64,000 nucleotides of DNA, from contig CAJNDS010001857.1 of NCBI GenBank assembly GCA_905221605.1, positions 630,293 through 694,292 on the forward strand, in the 5' to 3' direction. Below the pieces are notes generated by a model that saw only the letters and a list, made by a program, of their open reading frames with translations, ran no database searches and was not told the DNA's origin. A program made the position numbers and the translations under genes. This DNA comes from Symbiodinium natans (Eukaryota > Sar > Dinophyceae > Suessiales > Symbiodiniaceae). Of the stretch, positions 21,916-32,480 are shown piece by piece (the first letter of the stretch is position 1; every line of letters starts with the position of its first letter).

Positions 21916-22392
21916 GTTTAGGGTTTAGGGTTTAGGATTTAGGGTTTAGGGTTTAGGGACAGGCTTCAGAGGTCCGTGTTAAAAAGGGTTTAGGGTTTAG
22001 GGTTTAGGGCTGCTGCAAAAGGGTTTTCAGGTTCAGGGTTAAGGGTATAGGGCTGCTGAAAAAGGGTTTTAGGGTTCAGGGTTTAGAGTATAGGGCTGCT
22101 GAAAAAGGGTTTTAGGGTTTGGGGTTTAGGGTATAGGGCTGCTGCAAAAGTGTTTAGGGTTTAGGGTTTAGGGTTTAGGGCCGCTGCAGAAACGGTTTAG
22201 GGTTTAGGGTTCAGGGTTTAGGGCTGCTGCAAAAGTTTTCAGGGCTGGGGGTTTAGGGGTTAGGGTTTAGGGTTGAGGGTTTAGGGTTTAGGGCTTAGCT
22301 GCTGCAAAAGGGTTCAGGGTTTAGGGTTTAGGGCTGCTGCAAACGGGTTTTCGGGTTTAGGGCTTAGGGTTTAGAATTTAGGGTTTAGGGAT
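21916..22392. repeat. Composite tandem repeat GGGCTGCTGcAAAAGGG + TTTAGGG
   Basis: A unit of about 40-55 bp, with GGGCTGCTG(C/A)AAAAGGG followed by several TTTAGGG units, recurs about eight times. Confidence 0.85.
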
Positions 22393-22506
22393 AGATTGAA
22401 CCACTCTGTCTGGCCCGGCAGAAAGCAATCCCATCGGAACCTCCCCCAATCGAGGCTCTGGCCCGCAACCAAATCGACACGTCTGCGATATCGTGCCCGA
22501 TAAGCA

Positions 22507-22680
22507 CCCTAAACCCTATAAACCCTAGAAACCCTGTAAACCTACAATCCGTGTAAACCCTGTAAACCCTACAAACCCTATAAACCCCATAAACCTTATA
22601 AACCCTATAAACCCTAAAAACGCTATAAACCCTATACGCCCTACAAACCCTAGAAACCTTATAAACCCCACGAACCCTAG
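22507..22680. repeat. CCCTATAAA-type array
   Basis: Units of 9-10 bp (AAACCCTATA and variants) lie directly upstream of the exon at 22710. Confidence 0.9.
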
Positions 22681-22709
22681 ACCCTAAACCTTGCCAACAT
22701 CCTGGCCAG

Positions 22710-22816
22710 GCTTCTACTGCTGGGGTGGCGGCGAGCCAAACATGCAGTGCGCGCGAGGAAGCTTCGCCAACGAGACCGGCATGACGCTGGGCTCCGGAGC
22801 TTCCGGACTCTGGCGA
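22710..22816 (+). CDS. Exon of Cys-rich extracellular repeat
   Basis: After GGCCAG the exon reads GFYCWGGGEPNMQCARGSF and continues to a potential N-glycosylation site (NET). The PGFYCxGG...CxxGSF pattern matches GCC2/GCC3-like repeats. The donor is CGA|GTCGGT. It is flanked by oppositely oriented CCCTATAAA and TTTATAGGG arrays. Confidence 0.75.
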
Positions 22817-22821
22817 GTCGG

Positions 22822-22950
22822 TTTATAGGGTTTTTAGGCTTTCTAGGTTTGTAGGGTTTATAGGGTTTATGGGGTTTACAGGGTTTACAGGGTTTACAAG
22901 GATTGTAGGGTTTACAGGGTTTATAGGGTTTGCAGCGTTTATGTGGCCTA
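22822..22950. repeat. TTTATAGGG / TTTACAGGG array, inverted relative to 22507-22680
   Basis: The same 9-10 bp units appear as reverse complement downstream of the exon. Confidence 0.9.
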
Positions 22951-23167
22951 TAGGGTTGGGACTGAGCCAAGTGTTCCTGGACCAGTAATTATCCGAGCCA
23001 CTTACCTCTCAGTGGCACCTGACCGAAATCTGGCTCCAGCCCTGATCTTGTAAACCCTAAACCCTAAACCCTAAACCCCAAACCCACTGATCACCGGTCG
23101 GCTGGGGATCCGGCGCATGGGAGTGAGAGGGAGAGCGAAAGCCAAAGCGAGAGAGGGCAGGAGAGAG

Positions 23168-23335
23168 CCTAAACCCTAAACCCTAAACCCTAAACCCTAA
23201 ACCCTAAACCCTAAACCCTAAACCCTAAACCCTAAACCCTAAACCCTAAACCCTACACCCTACACCCTACACCCTACACCCTACACCCTACACCCTACAC
23301 CCTACACCCTACACCCTACACCCTACACCAGCCTG
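23168..23335. repeat. CCCTAAA array switching to CCCTACA
   Basis: About 12 CCCTAAA units change abruptly to about 11 homogeneous CCCTACA units near 23251, indicating local spread of a variant. Confidence 0.95.
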
Positions 23336-23485
23336 AGCCTTGAGATCCTCAAGCCATAAACGTCAAGCCCAGGACCAACTGCACTCTTTGCCCCCTGGGC
23401 CATTTTGCTGGCGAGGCGCACCGTTCCGATTTTTTTTCTCTTGGAACATGTACTGCAAGGTGGCCATTCATCCTTGAGTGTCGAA

Positions 23486-23582
23486 ACCCTAAACCCTATA
23501 CCCTAAACCCTAAACCCTAAACCCTAAACCCTAAACCCTAAACCCTAAACCCTAAACCCTAAACCCTCTAACCCTCTAACCC
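23486..23582. repeat. CCCTAAA array
   Basis: About 13 units with minor variants. Confidence 0.9.
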
Positions 23583-23688
23583 TAAGCGTCGGATTTTTAA
23601 GGGTTGTATAAGACATGTGGGTCTTCGGTTTTATCTGGCGCATGGGCTTGTCATGTGACATGTCAACCTAGCCTGGAAGCTTTTGCAG

Positions 23689-23755
23689 CTGCAGCCATGC
23701 CATCGGCCAGCGTCCTGAGGAGCGTGAAGAACTTCAACCTTCAACTCCATTCGTA
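23689..23755 (+). CDS. Possible exon, frame uncertain
   Basis: TTTTGCAG precedes a stretch open in two frames, one containing MPSASVLRSVKNFNLQL and the other CSHAIGQRPEERE. CCCTAAA repeats follow. A good acceptor is the main support. Confidence 0.3.
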
Positions 23756-24392
23756 CGCTTGCTATACCCCGAAACCCTAAACCCTAAACCCTAAACTCTA
23801 AACCCTAAACCCACACCCAAGCCCTGCAACTCTCAACTTAGAATCCTCCGGAGCTGAATCCTAGCCCTTCGTGGGCATCAAGCTGGGAAACATACCTAGA
23901 CCCTAGGCTGAAGGCCTACATGACCCATGTCGGTGAGGTCGGATCATCTGCGTGCTCCCCCTGTCTTGCAGGCCGGCTACGGAGGGAAAATGCTTGGGGA
24001 ACCCTAAACGCTATGGGATCTCATGCGAGCCCGTGGAAGCCGCCCTCTAAGCCTTTGAGAGCCCTTAAAGCCCTGTCCAAGCTTTGGTTAACCCTGGCCC
24101 CAAAGCCTAAACCTTTCCAAGCCCGTCTAAACCCTAGAGGCCGTAAAAGCTTACTCGCCCTTCTCCGGTTCTAGTGTATGTAGGAGAACCGTGCCCAGCT
24201 TAGGGAACTTTAACCCTACTTCTAACAAGCATAGTACAGTAAACCCTGAACCCTCACCCCAAACCCGGAAAAAAGGAGCTCTAGACCCTGACCCCTATAA
24301 GCCCTAAACCCGAAACCCTAAACCCGAAACCCTGAACCCTAAACCCGAAACCCTGGACCCTAAACCTTAGACTCTTAGCCTTCCCGTGCCAG

Positions 24393-24420
24393 GCTATTAC
24401 GCCGACGAGTCGGGCTTGGA
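24393..24420 (+). CDS. Possible small exon of Cys-rich repeat
   Basis: CCCGTGCCAG precedes GYYADESGLEAQ, resembling the PGYYADxxGxxxC part of GCC2/GCC3-like repeats. The frame closes at TAG just after a possible GC donor. Confidence 0.4.
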
Positions 24421-25073
24421 GGCGCAATAGGGTTCCAATTGTTTTCAGGGTTTAGGGTTTAGGGTTTAGACGTTTTGAGCGAATGGTTCTCGATAGGGTT
24501 TCGGGTTTGGTGTTCATCGTCTCGATGTTTTAGCGCCTGTCGGGTTTGTCGGCTTCAGTTGTTTGCCAATAGCAGCGCGATGGGGGTCTCCAGTCTCCAG
24601 GTCTTGGGTTAAGGGTTTGCGGTTTAGGGTTTATGGCTCGGAGCAGGTTTCCGGAGCACGTTGGATTCCGAAGCCATCGACATGCTTCATGCATGCATTG
24701 TTCAAGGATCATACAGTCAGACGGCAGACGAAAAGCCCGAGGACTAAACCTTAAACCCTAAACCAACTAGCATGAACCCTGGAGAGAGCCGCAGGGTCTC
24801 AACCATTTGCATAGAAAAATGCCAGGGTCCAAAAAGCTTGCTTCTCGGATCACGGGGAGGGGCGCGGGATTCGTTAATTCAACCCACCTGGTCGCTGACA
24901 GTATGGTTATTCACGGGAAGATCAGGGTTTACGATTTAGGGTCTGGATGGTTCCCCTAAACCCTAAACCCCAAACCCCAAAACCCAAACCCTAAACCCAA
25001 TCGGCTTTAAGGGGATCTTCCCCTGAATTCTGCGCGGAATGTAAGGCTTTGTCGGTCCCTTCTGTCGATCCAG

Positions 25074-25156
25074 GCCTGCAAGCGGTGCGAAAAGGGGACC
25101 TACATGTCCGACAGTGGGGCTCACAGTTGTATCGCGTGCCCTGGCAGAATGTGGAG
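25074..25156 (+). CDS. Exon of Cys-rich extracellular repeat
   Basis: After GATCCAG the exon reads ACKRCEKGTYMSDSGAHSC and then IACPGRMW, a full CxxCxxGTYxxxxGxxxCxxCPxG repeat. The donor is GAG|GTTACG. It is one of the clearest GCC2/GCC3-like units. Confidence 0.78.
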
Positions 25157-25399
25157 GTTACGATATCAGGGGTACCTTATTGGGGCCCCAAGTGGGCTTC
25201 TGGGTTGATCTCTCAAGGGATGTAAGGGCTCAGGGCGCGCGGGGGCCCTTGGCTTTTCAAGTAGAGGCTCGTCGTCGTGGTCTTTGGCTTCAGGGTATGT
25301 TGAAGTTAAGGCAAGCCTCATCAAAGCCCGTTGGTCCACATGACGTGGCGAAGAGAGTAGCCAGGGCCATGCAAATGTACCATGTGACATATGCACAGG

Positions 25400-25760
25400 C
25401 TTCGTAGTCCATATGCTAAACCTCAGGCATAAACCTGAAACCTTGCCTGGTGTTTCCAGTAGCGCATAAAAGAATCCAGTCTAAATGCCAGTGAACTCCT
25501 TTTTGCGACCATCCCCGAATCTCCCACACGAATCCTGTGGTTGCACCGCCTCATATGGTTGATGCTGAAGTGGACCCTAAACTGCACTCCTGGCCCTTTG
25601 AAGCCTCGCTAAAGCCTGAGCTTGGGACTTTCCCCCGTGCACTAACAGTCTCCAATAGGGATTATAGCATGGAGTACTATAAACCCTAAACCCTAAACCC
25701 TAAACCCTAAACCCTAAACCCTACACCCTAAACCCTAAACCCTAAACCCTAATCCCTTTT
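25400..25760. other. Intron-like sequence ending in CCCTAAA array
   Basis: Unique sequence to 25677 has no convincing exon; a CCCTAAA array occupies 25678-25760. Confidence 0.5.
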
Positions 25761-25873
25761 AAGGGACTCTTAGTATAAGGGGGAACATCCCGACCCTGCA
25801 CCCTTCAGCCCTTAAAACGAAGCAAGGTGTGGAATGATGCAAGTGACGGAGGACCTGGAGACACGTAGACAGC

Positions 25874-26220
25874 TGAAGCCCTAAACCCTAAACCCTAAAC
25901 TGGCCCTAAACCCTAAACCCTAAACCCTAAACCCTAAACCCTAAACCCTAAACCCTAAACCCTAAACCCTAAACCCTAAACCCTAAACCCTAAGCCCTAA
26001 GCCCTAAACCCTAAACTGGCCCTAAACCCTAAACCCTAAACCCTAAACCCTAAACCCTAAACCCTAAACCCTAAACCCTAAACCCTAAACCCTAAACCCT
26101 AAGCCCTAAGCCCTAAACCCTAAACTGGCCCTAAACCCTAAACCCTAAACCCTAAACCCTAAACCCTAAACCCTAAACCCTAAACCCTAAACCCCAAACC
26201 CTAAACCCTAAACCCTAAGA
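25874..26220. repeat. Higher-order CCCTAAA repeat
   Basis: A block of about 110 bp, marked by ACTGGCC at about 25901, 26017 and 26126 and by paired CCCTAAG units, occurs three times. Confidence 0.88.
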
Positions 26221-26584
26221 TCATGTCCGGCCCGGCAAGCCAGAATCCTAGAGACTTTAAGGCCCGACCTCCCCCAAAAGCACCTGTCCTCCAAATCCTG
26301 ATGTTTGCCCTAAACCCCAAACCCTAAACCCAGAATACCTTTGATGCAGGGGTTCGCGCTGCTTGGCTGGGTGCACTGGCGTGAAGCCTGCTGCCTGCAG
26401 AGAGAGTTCTTGAAGAAAGCCCCGAATACAGCAGACTAAGCTCACCCCCTAAGCCCTAAACCCTAAACCCTAAATCCTAAACCCTAAACCCTGAACCCTA
26501 ACCCCGCGCAGGAAAGTGGCTCGCAGCAAGCCAGCGACTGCAGATGTGCGGAAGGCTGGCGTCTTGTTTCCATCCAAAGGGGTT

Positions 26585-26727
26585 TAGGGATGTTTAGGGT
26601 TTAGGGTTTAGGGTTTAGGGTTTAGGGTTTAGGTTAGGGTTTAGGGTTTAGGGTTTAGGGTTTAGGGTTTAGGGTTTGGGGTTTGGGGTTTAGGGTTTAG
26701 GGTTTAGGGTTTAGGGTTTAGGGTTCA
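26585..26727. repeat. TTTAGGG array
   Basis: About 19 units, with one shortened unit and two TTTGGGG units. Confidence 0.92.
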
Positions 26728-27119
26728 TATGCGGCCAGTGGCGAAAAGGGTTCACAAGAGGGTTGTGGGTATACTGTTTCGGGCACAGGCCGCTGATGCA
26801 AGCTCCGATTGTACGTGATACAAGTGAAAAGGTTTAGGGTCGAGGGTTTAGGGTTTAGGGTCGAGGGTTTGGGGTTTAGGGTTTAGGGTTTAGCGTTTAG
26901 GGCTTAGGCTTTGGAGTGTAGGGCGCATGCTATGAAGCTTCAGCAGGACAGAGGATTGGGTTGTGTCCCAAAGCACTATAGGCCTTCCAGCCCTAAGGCG
27001 TAAGTAGTACGTGCTGGCGCCTTTCTTCCGAGGAAAGGGGGTCGAGTTGAAGACTGCAGGGTGCGTAGGCCATGGGCTAAAAGCTCTCCTAAAACATGTG
27101 GCTTCTCGGCCTTTGCCAG

Positions 27120-27199
27120 GTACATTCATGTGCAATGGCACTGGTTGCCTGGAGTGCCCCGAGGGGCTGTACTGTGCCTTAGGCGACCGGGGAGAAGGG
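27120..27199 (+). CDS. Exon of Cys-rich extracellular repeat
   Basis: CTTTGCCAG precedes TFMCNGTGCLECPEGLYCALG. The CxxCPEGLYC motif continues the ectodomain repeats and contains an NGT glycosylation sequon. The likely donor is GG|GTGTTT. Confidence 0.7.
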
Positions 27200-27827
27200 G
27201 TGTTTTGGGGTTGCATAATCCCCTAAACCCTAAGCCCTAAACCCTAAACCCTAAACCCTAAACCCTAAAACCTAAACCCTAAACCCTAAACCCTAAACCG
27301 TCTTTGGGAAGCCGGTTGGGGTTGAGGGTGTCGTGCTTTGGGGTTCAGGGAAGGCACTCAGCAGTGAAATCAGGTGAAAAATCGGATAGCACAATTATGG
27401 GGTATTGGCAGCCCGAGTTAAGACCTACAGCCCCTGAGCCTGAGTAGGTATTTTCGCCCCTGACATACTGCAACCTTGTCACCTATGACTTGTGTGTACT
27501 AGTGTCCAGGGCCATATATCGATGCCTAAGCAACTCGCGCATCATGAGATGCCCCAACCGTGATATGACAACAGCAGAAAATCCTGCAAAGTCGTTCAAC
27601 AGCAGCCGCCCAAAAACCCTAACCCCCCCCCCCTGCAATCCTGGTGAGGGCCAAGAGAAGAGCCGCACACAGCACCTCGCACAATTCACTGAGCCTCCAA
27701 GTAAGCCTTCATCCCCAGACCCCAAACCCCAAACCCCAAGCCCCAAGCCCCAAGCCCCAAACCCCAAACCCCAAACCCCAAACCCCAAACCCTAAACCCT
27801 GAACCCTATTAATGGTGATTTTTTGAG

Positions 27828-27930
27828 AGGCCTCGGACCACCAGTTCAAGAGCCGGGCTTCTGGACAGCGGTCACAGGGCCCGGCCAGTGCTTTGGATGC
27901 AAAGAACTGTGGTTCACTAAGGGGTTCCAG
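27828..27930 (+). CDS. Exon of Cys-rich extracellular repeat
   Basis: The open segment reads EPGFWTAVTGPGQCFGCKEL and ends TKGFQ|GTTTAG, another telomere-unit donor. PGFW and CxxC fit the repeat family. The start (after GAG) is approximate. Confidence 0.65.
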
Positions 27931-28014
27931 GTTTAGGGTTTAGGGTTCAGGGTTTAGGGTTTAGGGTTTAGGGTTTAGGGGTACTAATCCCCTGCCCCCT
28001 CATACTAACCCCAC

Positions 28015-29100
28015 CCCCCCCGGGGGCAATTTAATGTCAGCGGGTAGGGGGCCGGTTTAATAGTAGGGGGATGGGATTTAGGGGTTCCAACGTTCACTGG
28101 GTAGAAGTTGCCGCACGGCGCCCGCGACGTGCATAGCCTGGACCCTGCGCTTTTCTCGAAGGGATGTCTCGCTTCTTGGACGAAAATCGCTCATGCGGTT
28201 GTGTGAAGTATGAGGGTGCTTGTATCTGACAAGCATAATGCGTAGCATAAGTGTAGTGTGGTGTAAACTAATGTACCATGTTACAAAATGTCAGATACTT
28301 GTTATTTGCTATACGCCGCTTGCGTGGGGCTTTGGTGTTTCCAATAGAAGAAAAGCTACTTGAAAAACGGATGAGGTGACCAAGTTTGCTTCAATTGTTC
28401 TCTTATGATTACTCAATGCAAGGTATATCAAAAGTATGAAAACTCCTTATATGACAACAAGTGTTGGTACAATAGCCAAACTACAGCACGGCGCAAGAGA
28501 TACATTTTGTCGTTGAAACCAGACTTCGTATTGTTGCTTTTATAGCGGTAGCTACCCTCTCATGCTTGGTTTGTGATCGCTGCAGTGTTGCGTTGGTGAC
28601 ACACCAACTTCCAAGAGGCCGCGGAGGTCTCGAGGTTGAGATGGTCATAGTGGGGTAACATTTTACATGTTTAAGGGTACCTAAACTCAATCAGGAATAT
28701 AAACTTAAATTTTTCGTACTATCCTCAACCATGAACTATAGTTTTGCTGTAGGATGCAGCTCCACACTGGCCATTCTGGATTAGTCCCTGGCTGGGGACA
28801 TCGGCCAAACATTGCCCAAACTGCAGGTGATCTGCGTTCGTCTGCCATTCAAGTCGCCACATAGCCCTCTTGAGTAAAGCGCAAAGAGGATTGTGTGCTG
28901 TCAGCATCCATTTGCTGTTCTATCAGTGGTTGCCGCAAGACCCCTCACAACGGTGTGGCTTGGGTTTTCGCGCACATGCCGTAAGGAAGCTAGTCACACA
29001 ATCAGCCTGGAGACCCTAACCTCTAAACCTGAAGCCCTAAACCGTTTCGCGGGTGGCAAAGAAAACCCGAAACCCTACTTGAGCGAGGGGTGACGGAAGG
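28015..29100. other. Stretch nearly free of telomere-like repeat, no gene recognised
   Basis: This 1.1-kb stretch is lower in GC than its neighbours. It contains one copy of a dispersed repeat (28644-28739). ORFs on both strands lack recognisable features. Confidence 0.4.
28644..28739. repeat. Dispersed repeat, copy 1
   Basis: TCATAGTGGGGTAACATTTT through CAACCATGAACTA matches 32179-32260 with small gaps. Confidence 0.75.
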
Positions 29101-29126
29101 TGCAACTTCAACGTTCTCCGTTGCAG

Positions 29127-29162
29127 AGACACTCAGCAGTGCCCCTTGCCTACTTAATGGCC
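29127..29162 (+). CDS. Possible micro-exon
   Basis: TCTCCGTTGCAG precedes a 36-nt open stretch reading TLSSAPCLLNG before the donor CCG|GTGCGT. Splice signals are good but the segment is too short to assign. Confidence 0.35.
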
Positions 29163-29212
29163 GGTGCGTCGTTGCAATGCTGCTTCATTCTAACTTAGAG
29201 GCAACTAAAAAC

Positions 29213-29390
29213 CCAAAACCTTAGACAACCTGAAACCCTAAACCTTGGATAACCCTAAAACCCTAAACCTCAGATAACCCCAAAACCCTAAACCTCAGAC
29301 AACCCCAAAACCCTAAACCTCAGACAACCCAAAAACCCTAAAAATCAGATAACTTAACCCTAAAACCCTAAACCTCAGGTAACCCTAAGC
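29213..29390. repeat. Tandem repeat of about 28 bp, AACCCTAAAACCCTAAACCTCAGA
   Basis: About six imperfect units combine CCCTAAA with a CTCAGATAAC spacer. Confidence 0.85.
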
Positions 29391-29457
29391 CCTTACTAGT
29401 TGCGAAAGGATGCCTGCTTCAGGCTTTCAGGCTCCTAGGCTCTTTGATTCAGACGAC

Positions 29458-29768
29458 CTAAACCCTAAACCCTATGCCCTAAGCCCTAAACCCTAAATCC
29501 TAAACCCCAAACCCTAAACCCTGAACCCTAAACCCTAAACCCTAAACCCTAGACCCTAAAATTTTAAACCCTAAACCCTAAACCCTAAACCCTAAACCCT
29601 AAACCCTAAACCCTAAACCCTAAACCCTAAACCCTAAGCCCTAAGCCCTAAGCCCTAAGCCCTAAGCCCTAAGCCCTAAGCCCTAAGCCCTAAACCCTAA
29701 ACCCTAAACCCTAAACCCTAAACCCTAAACCCTAAACCCTAAACCCTAAACCCTAAACCCTAAACCCA
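29458..29768. repeat. CCCTAAA array with internal CCCTAAG block
   Basis: A homogeneous run of about nine CCCTAAG units sits inside CCCTAAA units. Confidence 0.95.
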
Positions 29769-29869
29769 AGCCCCTGGCTCTCGGCCAAGGCCCCCAGAAT
29801 CCGTTGGGCAGCTGTGCGGAGGGCCGTGAAGGAGGGCTAGGGTTTTTCGGGGTGAGAGTGAAGAATACG

Positions 29870-30145
29870 AAAGAAGATGATTAAAAGAGCTCTCCATTCC
29901 ATATTAAAGGCTGTTATAAACAGGCAAGATAAAGAGATTGATTGTTGGTGACAGCGAAGTGAAAATAGCATATTAAGTTCATTCAATCTCTAATAAAACA
30001 CCATTATCAAATATACGTCTTTTGACCTGTAGCATTTAATGCTACAACCATGTTACTTTGCTAGTGTTTTTTGATCTTATAATTTAATATGCACGGCCCA
30101 TAAATTAGTATTAGAATGAGGGCCGTAATAATACGCTTATAAGAG
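29870..30145. other. AT-rich island
   Basis: Composition falls sharply to mostly A/T with a small palindrome GTAGCATTTAATGCTAC near 30032. No coding is seen. It could be an inserted element. Confidence 0.6.
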
Positions 30146-30505
30146 GGGTTTAGGGTCTAGGGTCTAGGGTCTAGGGTTGAGGGTTTACGGTTTAGGGTTG
30201 AGGGTTAAGGGTTTCAGGCTTTTGGGTTCAGGGTTTGTTTAGGGTTGAGGGTTTCAGGCTTTTGGGTTCAGGGTTTAGCTTACCTCAGGAGTCTGGGTTC
30301 AAAAACAAGGGCGTAGGGTTTTGGGTTTCAAGGTGTCAGGGAACTCCTGTCACGTGCAACGGGCCCCTTGAAGGCTGAAGGGATTGTTAGCACAGGCCCC
30401 TTCCTCCGGCCTCAGCTTGTTTTGCCCCCCCAGACCTGCTAAGGGCCCTCGGCGTAAACAGAAGCCGGAAAGTTCCGAAACCACCTGCTCTCCTCTCGTA
30501 AAGAG

Positions 30506-30588
30506 GACTGGCCTGCAACAACTGCCGCGAGGGCTACTACCCCCTGGAAGAGGGGCACTGCGCCTGGGCCAGCTCTCCTTTAGGACTT
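30506..30588 (+). CDS. Exon of Cys-rich extracellular repeat
   Basis: The segment reads LACNNCREGYYPLEEGHCAW. CxxCxxGYYxxxxxxxC is a GCC2/GCC3-like unit and is probably the last before the membrane region. The donor is probably CTT|GTGTTT. Confidence 0.65.
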
Positions 30589-31030
30589 GTGTTTGCTTCG
30601 GCTTTACAAAACAATCAAGGTATTTTAAAGCAAGCCCTACGGCCCTGAATGGCTATCTGTCTAAGGGTTCCAGGATGAGTCATCATGGTACTGGCTCTTA
30701 GTAGGGAATGAGGGACTGAGGTACCCTACACAATCTCTTAAAGGGTATGTGTGTACATTGGGGGATCTAAGCCCCTTCAATTTCAGCAACCATCGCAGCC
30801 GGGGCTAGGCGCTGAAAGAAATGAAGCCTGAAGTCTGTGAAGAAATGAGGAACCCCGAGCCCTCAACCCTGAGCCCTCAACCCTGAGCCTCAAAACCCTA
30901 AGTAATGAGTCCGGTGGCAAAGAAAAGCCCTAAGGAATGCTTAACCAACCACCTGCCTCCTAAGCCCTAAACCCTAAGCCCTAAGCCCTAAACCCTAAAC
31001 CCTATGCTTCCGCCCAGGCCTCGCATGCAG

Positions 31031-31083
31031 CCCGGGAGACGCTTTGCCCGCCATCCTCTCCGGCATCGCTGCGGTCATCGCAG
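31031..31083 (+). CDS. Possible exon, first hydrophobic segment
   Basis: GCATGCAG precedes PGDALPAILSGIAAVIAD, a mildly hydrophobic segment. It is followed by a possible GC donor. It could be the start of the membrane region. Confidence 0.35.
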
Positions 31084-31713
31084 ACCGGCAAAAATCCATA
31101 GGAATCCCACTGTTCTGTTTCAGGCTTACATAGGGTCGCGCTTGGGGGTTGTAGTTTTGTTGGCATGCCCTTGCGGCTTCTAGCTCGGTTTAAGGTTCCT
31201 GGTGCAGGGCTTAAGATAGGATGTACAGGTTTGCGGCTGGCAGGGCAGCCCAGACTTACCCACTTCGTGGTCTCAGCATCCAGAACCCCTTAGCTAAACT
31301 CCATGTGTAAACGGCTGGTTGCTTGCGACTGGTTCGATTAGTGTTCGTTAGACTAACCCTAAACCCTAAGCCCTAAACCCTTAACCCTAAACCCTAGACC
31401 GGGTTTAGGGTTGAGGGTTGAGGGGGAACCCTCAGTCCGGCTGCAAAGCAAGGGTTTAATAAGGGTTGAGGGTTTCGGCTTTGGGTTTAGGGTTTAGGGG
31501 TGCTGTAGTGACATTTAAGGGGGTCTTGGTGGTTTGTCTACGTTTTATTGTTGGGAAGGGTGGGGGTCTCTTTTGTAGGATTTTGTCGGGTTTGAGGCTG
31601 AAGGCTGTTCCTTACATGCTACAAGGCGTCCATGATTTAGATCAACCTTATGTGCAGAGAAGACCTGTGAGCCTCACTGTTCATGACAAGGTGCTCTAAG
31701 TGTTGCCTCTCAG

Positions 31714-31852
31714 GTCTTGATCGTCTTGTTCTCTTCCATCAACGCGGACATGAACCAGCTGCTTGCTTTATTGGCCTTAGAGTGGTTGGACATGCAGGGT
31801 TTTTCAGGCTGCATCCAATTCATCGGCCACTGCATCCCGACTGCATCCGCTG
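31714..31852 (+). CDS. Exon encoding a transmembrane segment
   Basis: TGCCTCTCAG precedes a 139-nt exon beginning VLIVLFSSINADMNQLLALL, followed by EWLDMQGFSGCIQFIGHC. It ends at G|GTGTCT where the frame would otherwise hit TGA. Hydrophobic stretches around short polar loops are typical of the membrane region in dinoflagellate GCC/TM receptors. Confidence 0.65.
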
Positions 31853-32178
31853 GTGTCTGAAGATTCTGGCCAACAAGCAGCCAGACCCCCACTGATAGTC
31901 GCAGTACTTTCCGAGGCAGTCGCTGAACGTTATGACCGTCGCGGCAGTTGGCAGCCAAATGGTAATGGCCATCCAGGCGCATAAATTCTGCATGCTTTGG
32001 CTAAATATTAGGTGCCGAGAAAGCAGGAATGTTTCTTACATAGCTTTTGGGGCACTGTGCACACCCTTTGGCCCATGGAAGTGACGGGTGTCAAAGGTCG
32101 TGGACACTAAGCCCTTACTGTAAACCCGGTGCCGGGAGCCCTGGAAGCCCCAAGCCTCAGCCCTACGCCCTACCACTT

Positions 32179-32260
32179 TGTCATAGTTGGGTACCATTTT
32201 ACATGTTTAAGGGTACTTAAACCCAATAAGGAATGTAAATATTAGCCCAACCATGAACTA
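32179..32260. repeat. Dispersed repeat, copy 2
   Basis: It matches 28644-28739, beginning TCATAG and ending CCATGAACTA. Confidence 0.75.
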
Positions 32261-32310
32261 GAATCAAGTTAGCTCTGAACTCGAAACTAAGCGCCCTGAA
32301 GGCCTGTATA

Positions 32311-32412
32311 TGGGGGTTTCCGAAAATAGGGGACCCCCAATATAGATCCCCAAATAGCAGGATCCCCTTTCAATAGGGACCCCAGTAAGGTACCCCTGTT
32401 CGGAAACCCCCA
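32311..32412. repeat. MITE-like inverted-repeat element, best copy
   Basis: It starts TGGGGGTTTCCGAAAATAGG and ends CCTGTTCGGAAACCCCCA, giving terminal inverted repeats of about 20 bp in a 102-bp element. It contains the shared core CCCCAAATAGCAGGATCCC. Confidence 0.8.
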
Positions 32413-32432
32413 TGTCCCTAAACACCTACAAG

Positions 32433-32480
32433 TTTGCGGGAGAGGCCCTCGGCTCAATCCGACAGCTGGCCATCAACTGG
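32433..32480 (+). CDS. Exon adjacent to a MITE-like element
   Basis: The segment after CTACAAG reads FAGEALGSIRQLAINW and ends at TGG|GTAATG. It is only 20 bp downstream of an inverted-repeat element (32311-32412), so that element sits next to the 3' splice site. Confidence 0.5.

Noticed and set aside
22677-22970. Lys/Pro/Cys-rich minus-strand ORF (PYKPCKPCKP)
   Set aside because: It is the antisense reading of the TTTATAGGG/TTTACAGGG array and the exon at 22710.
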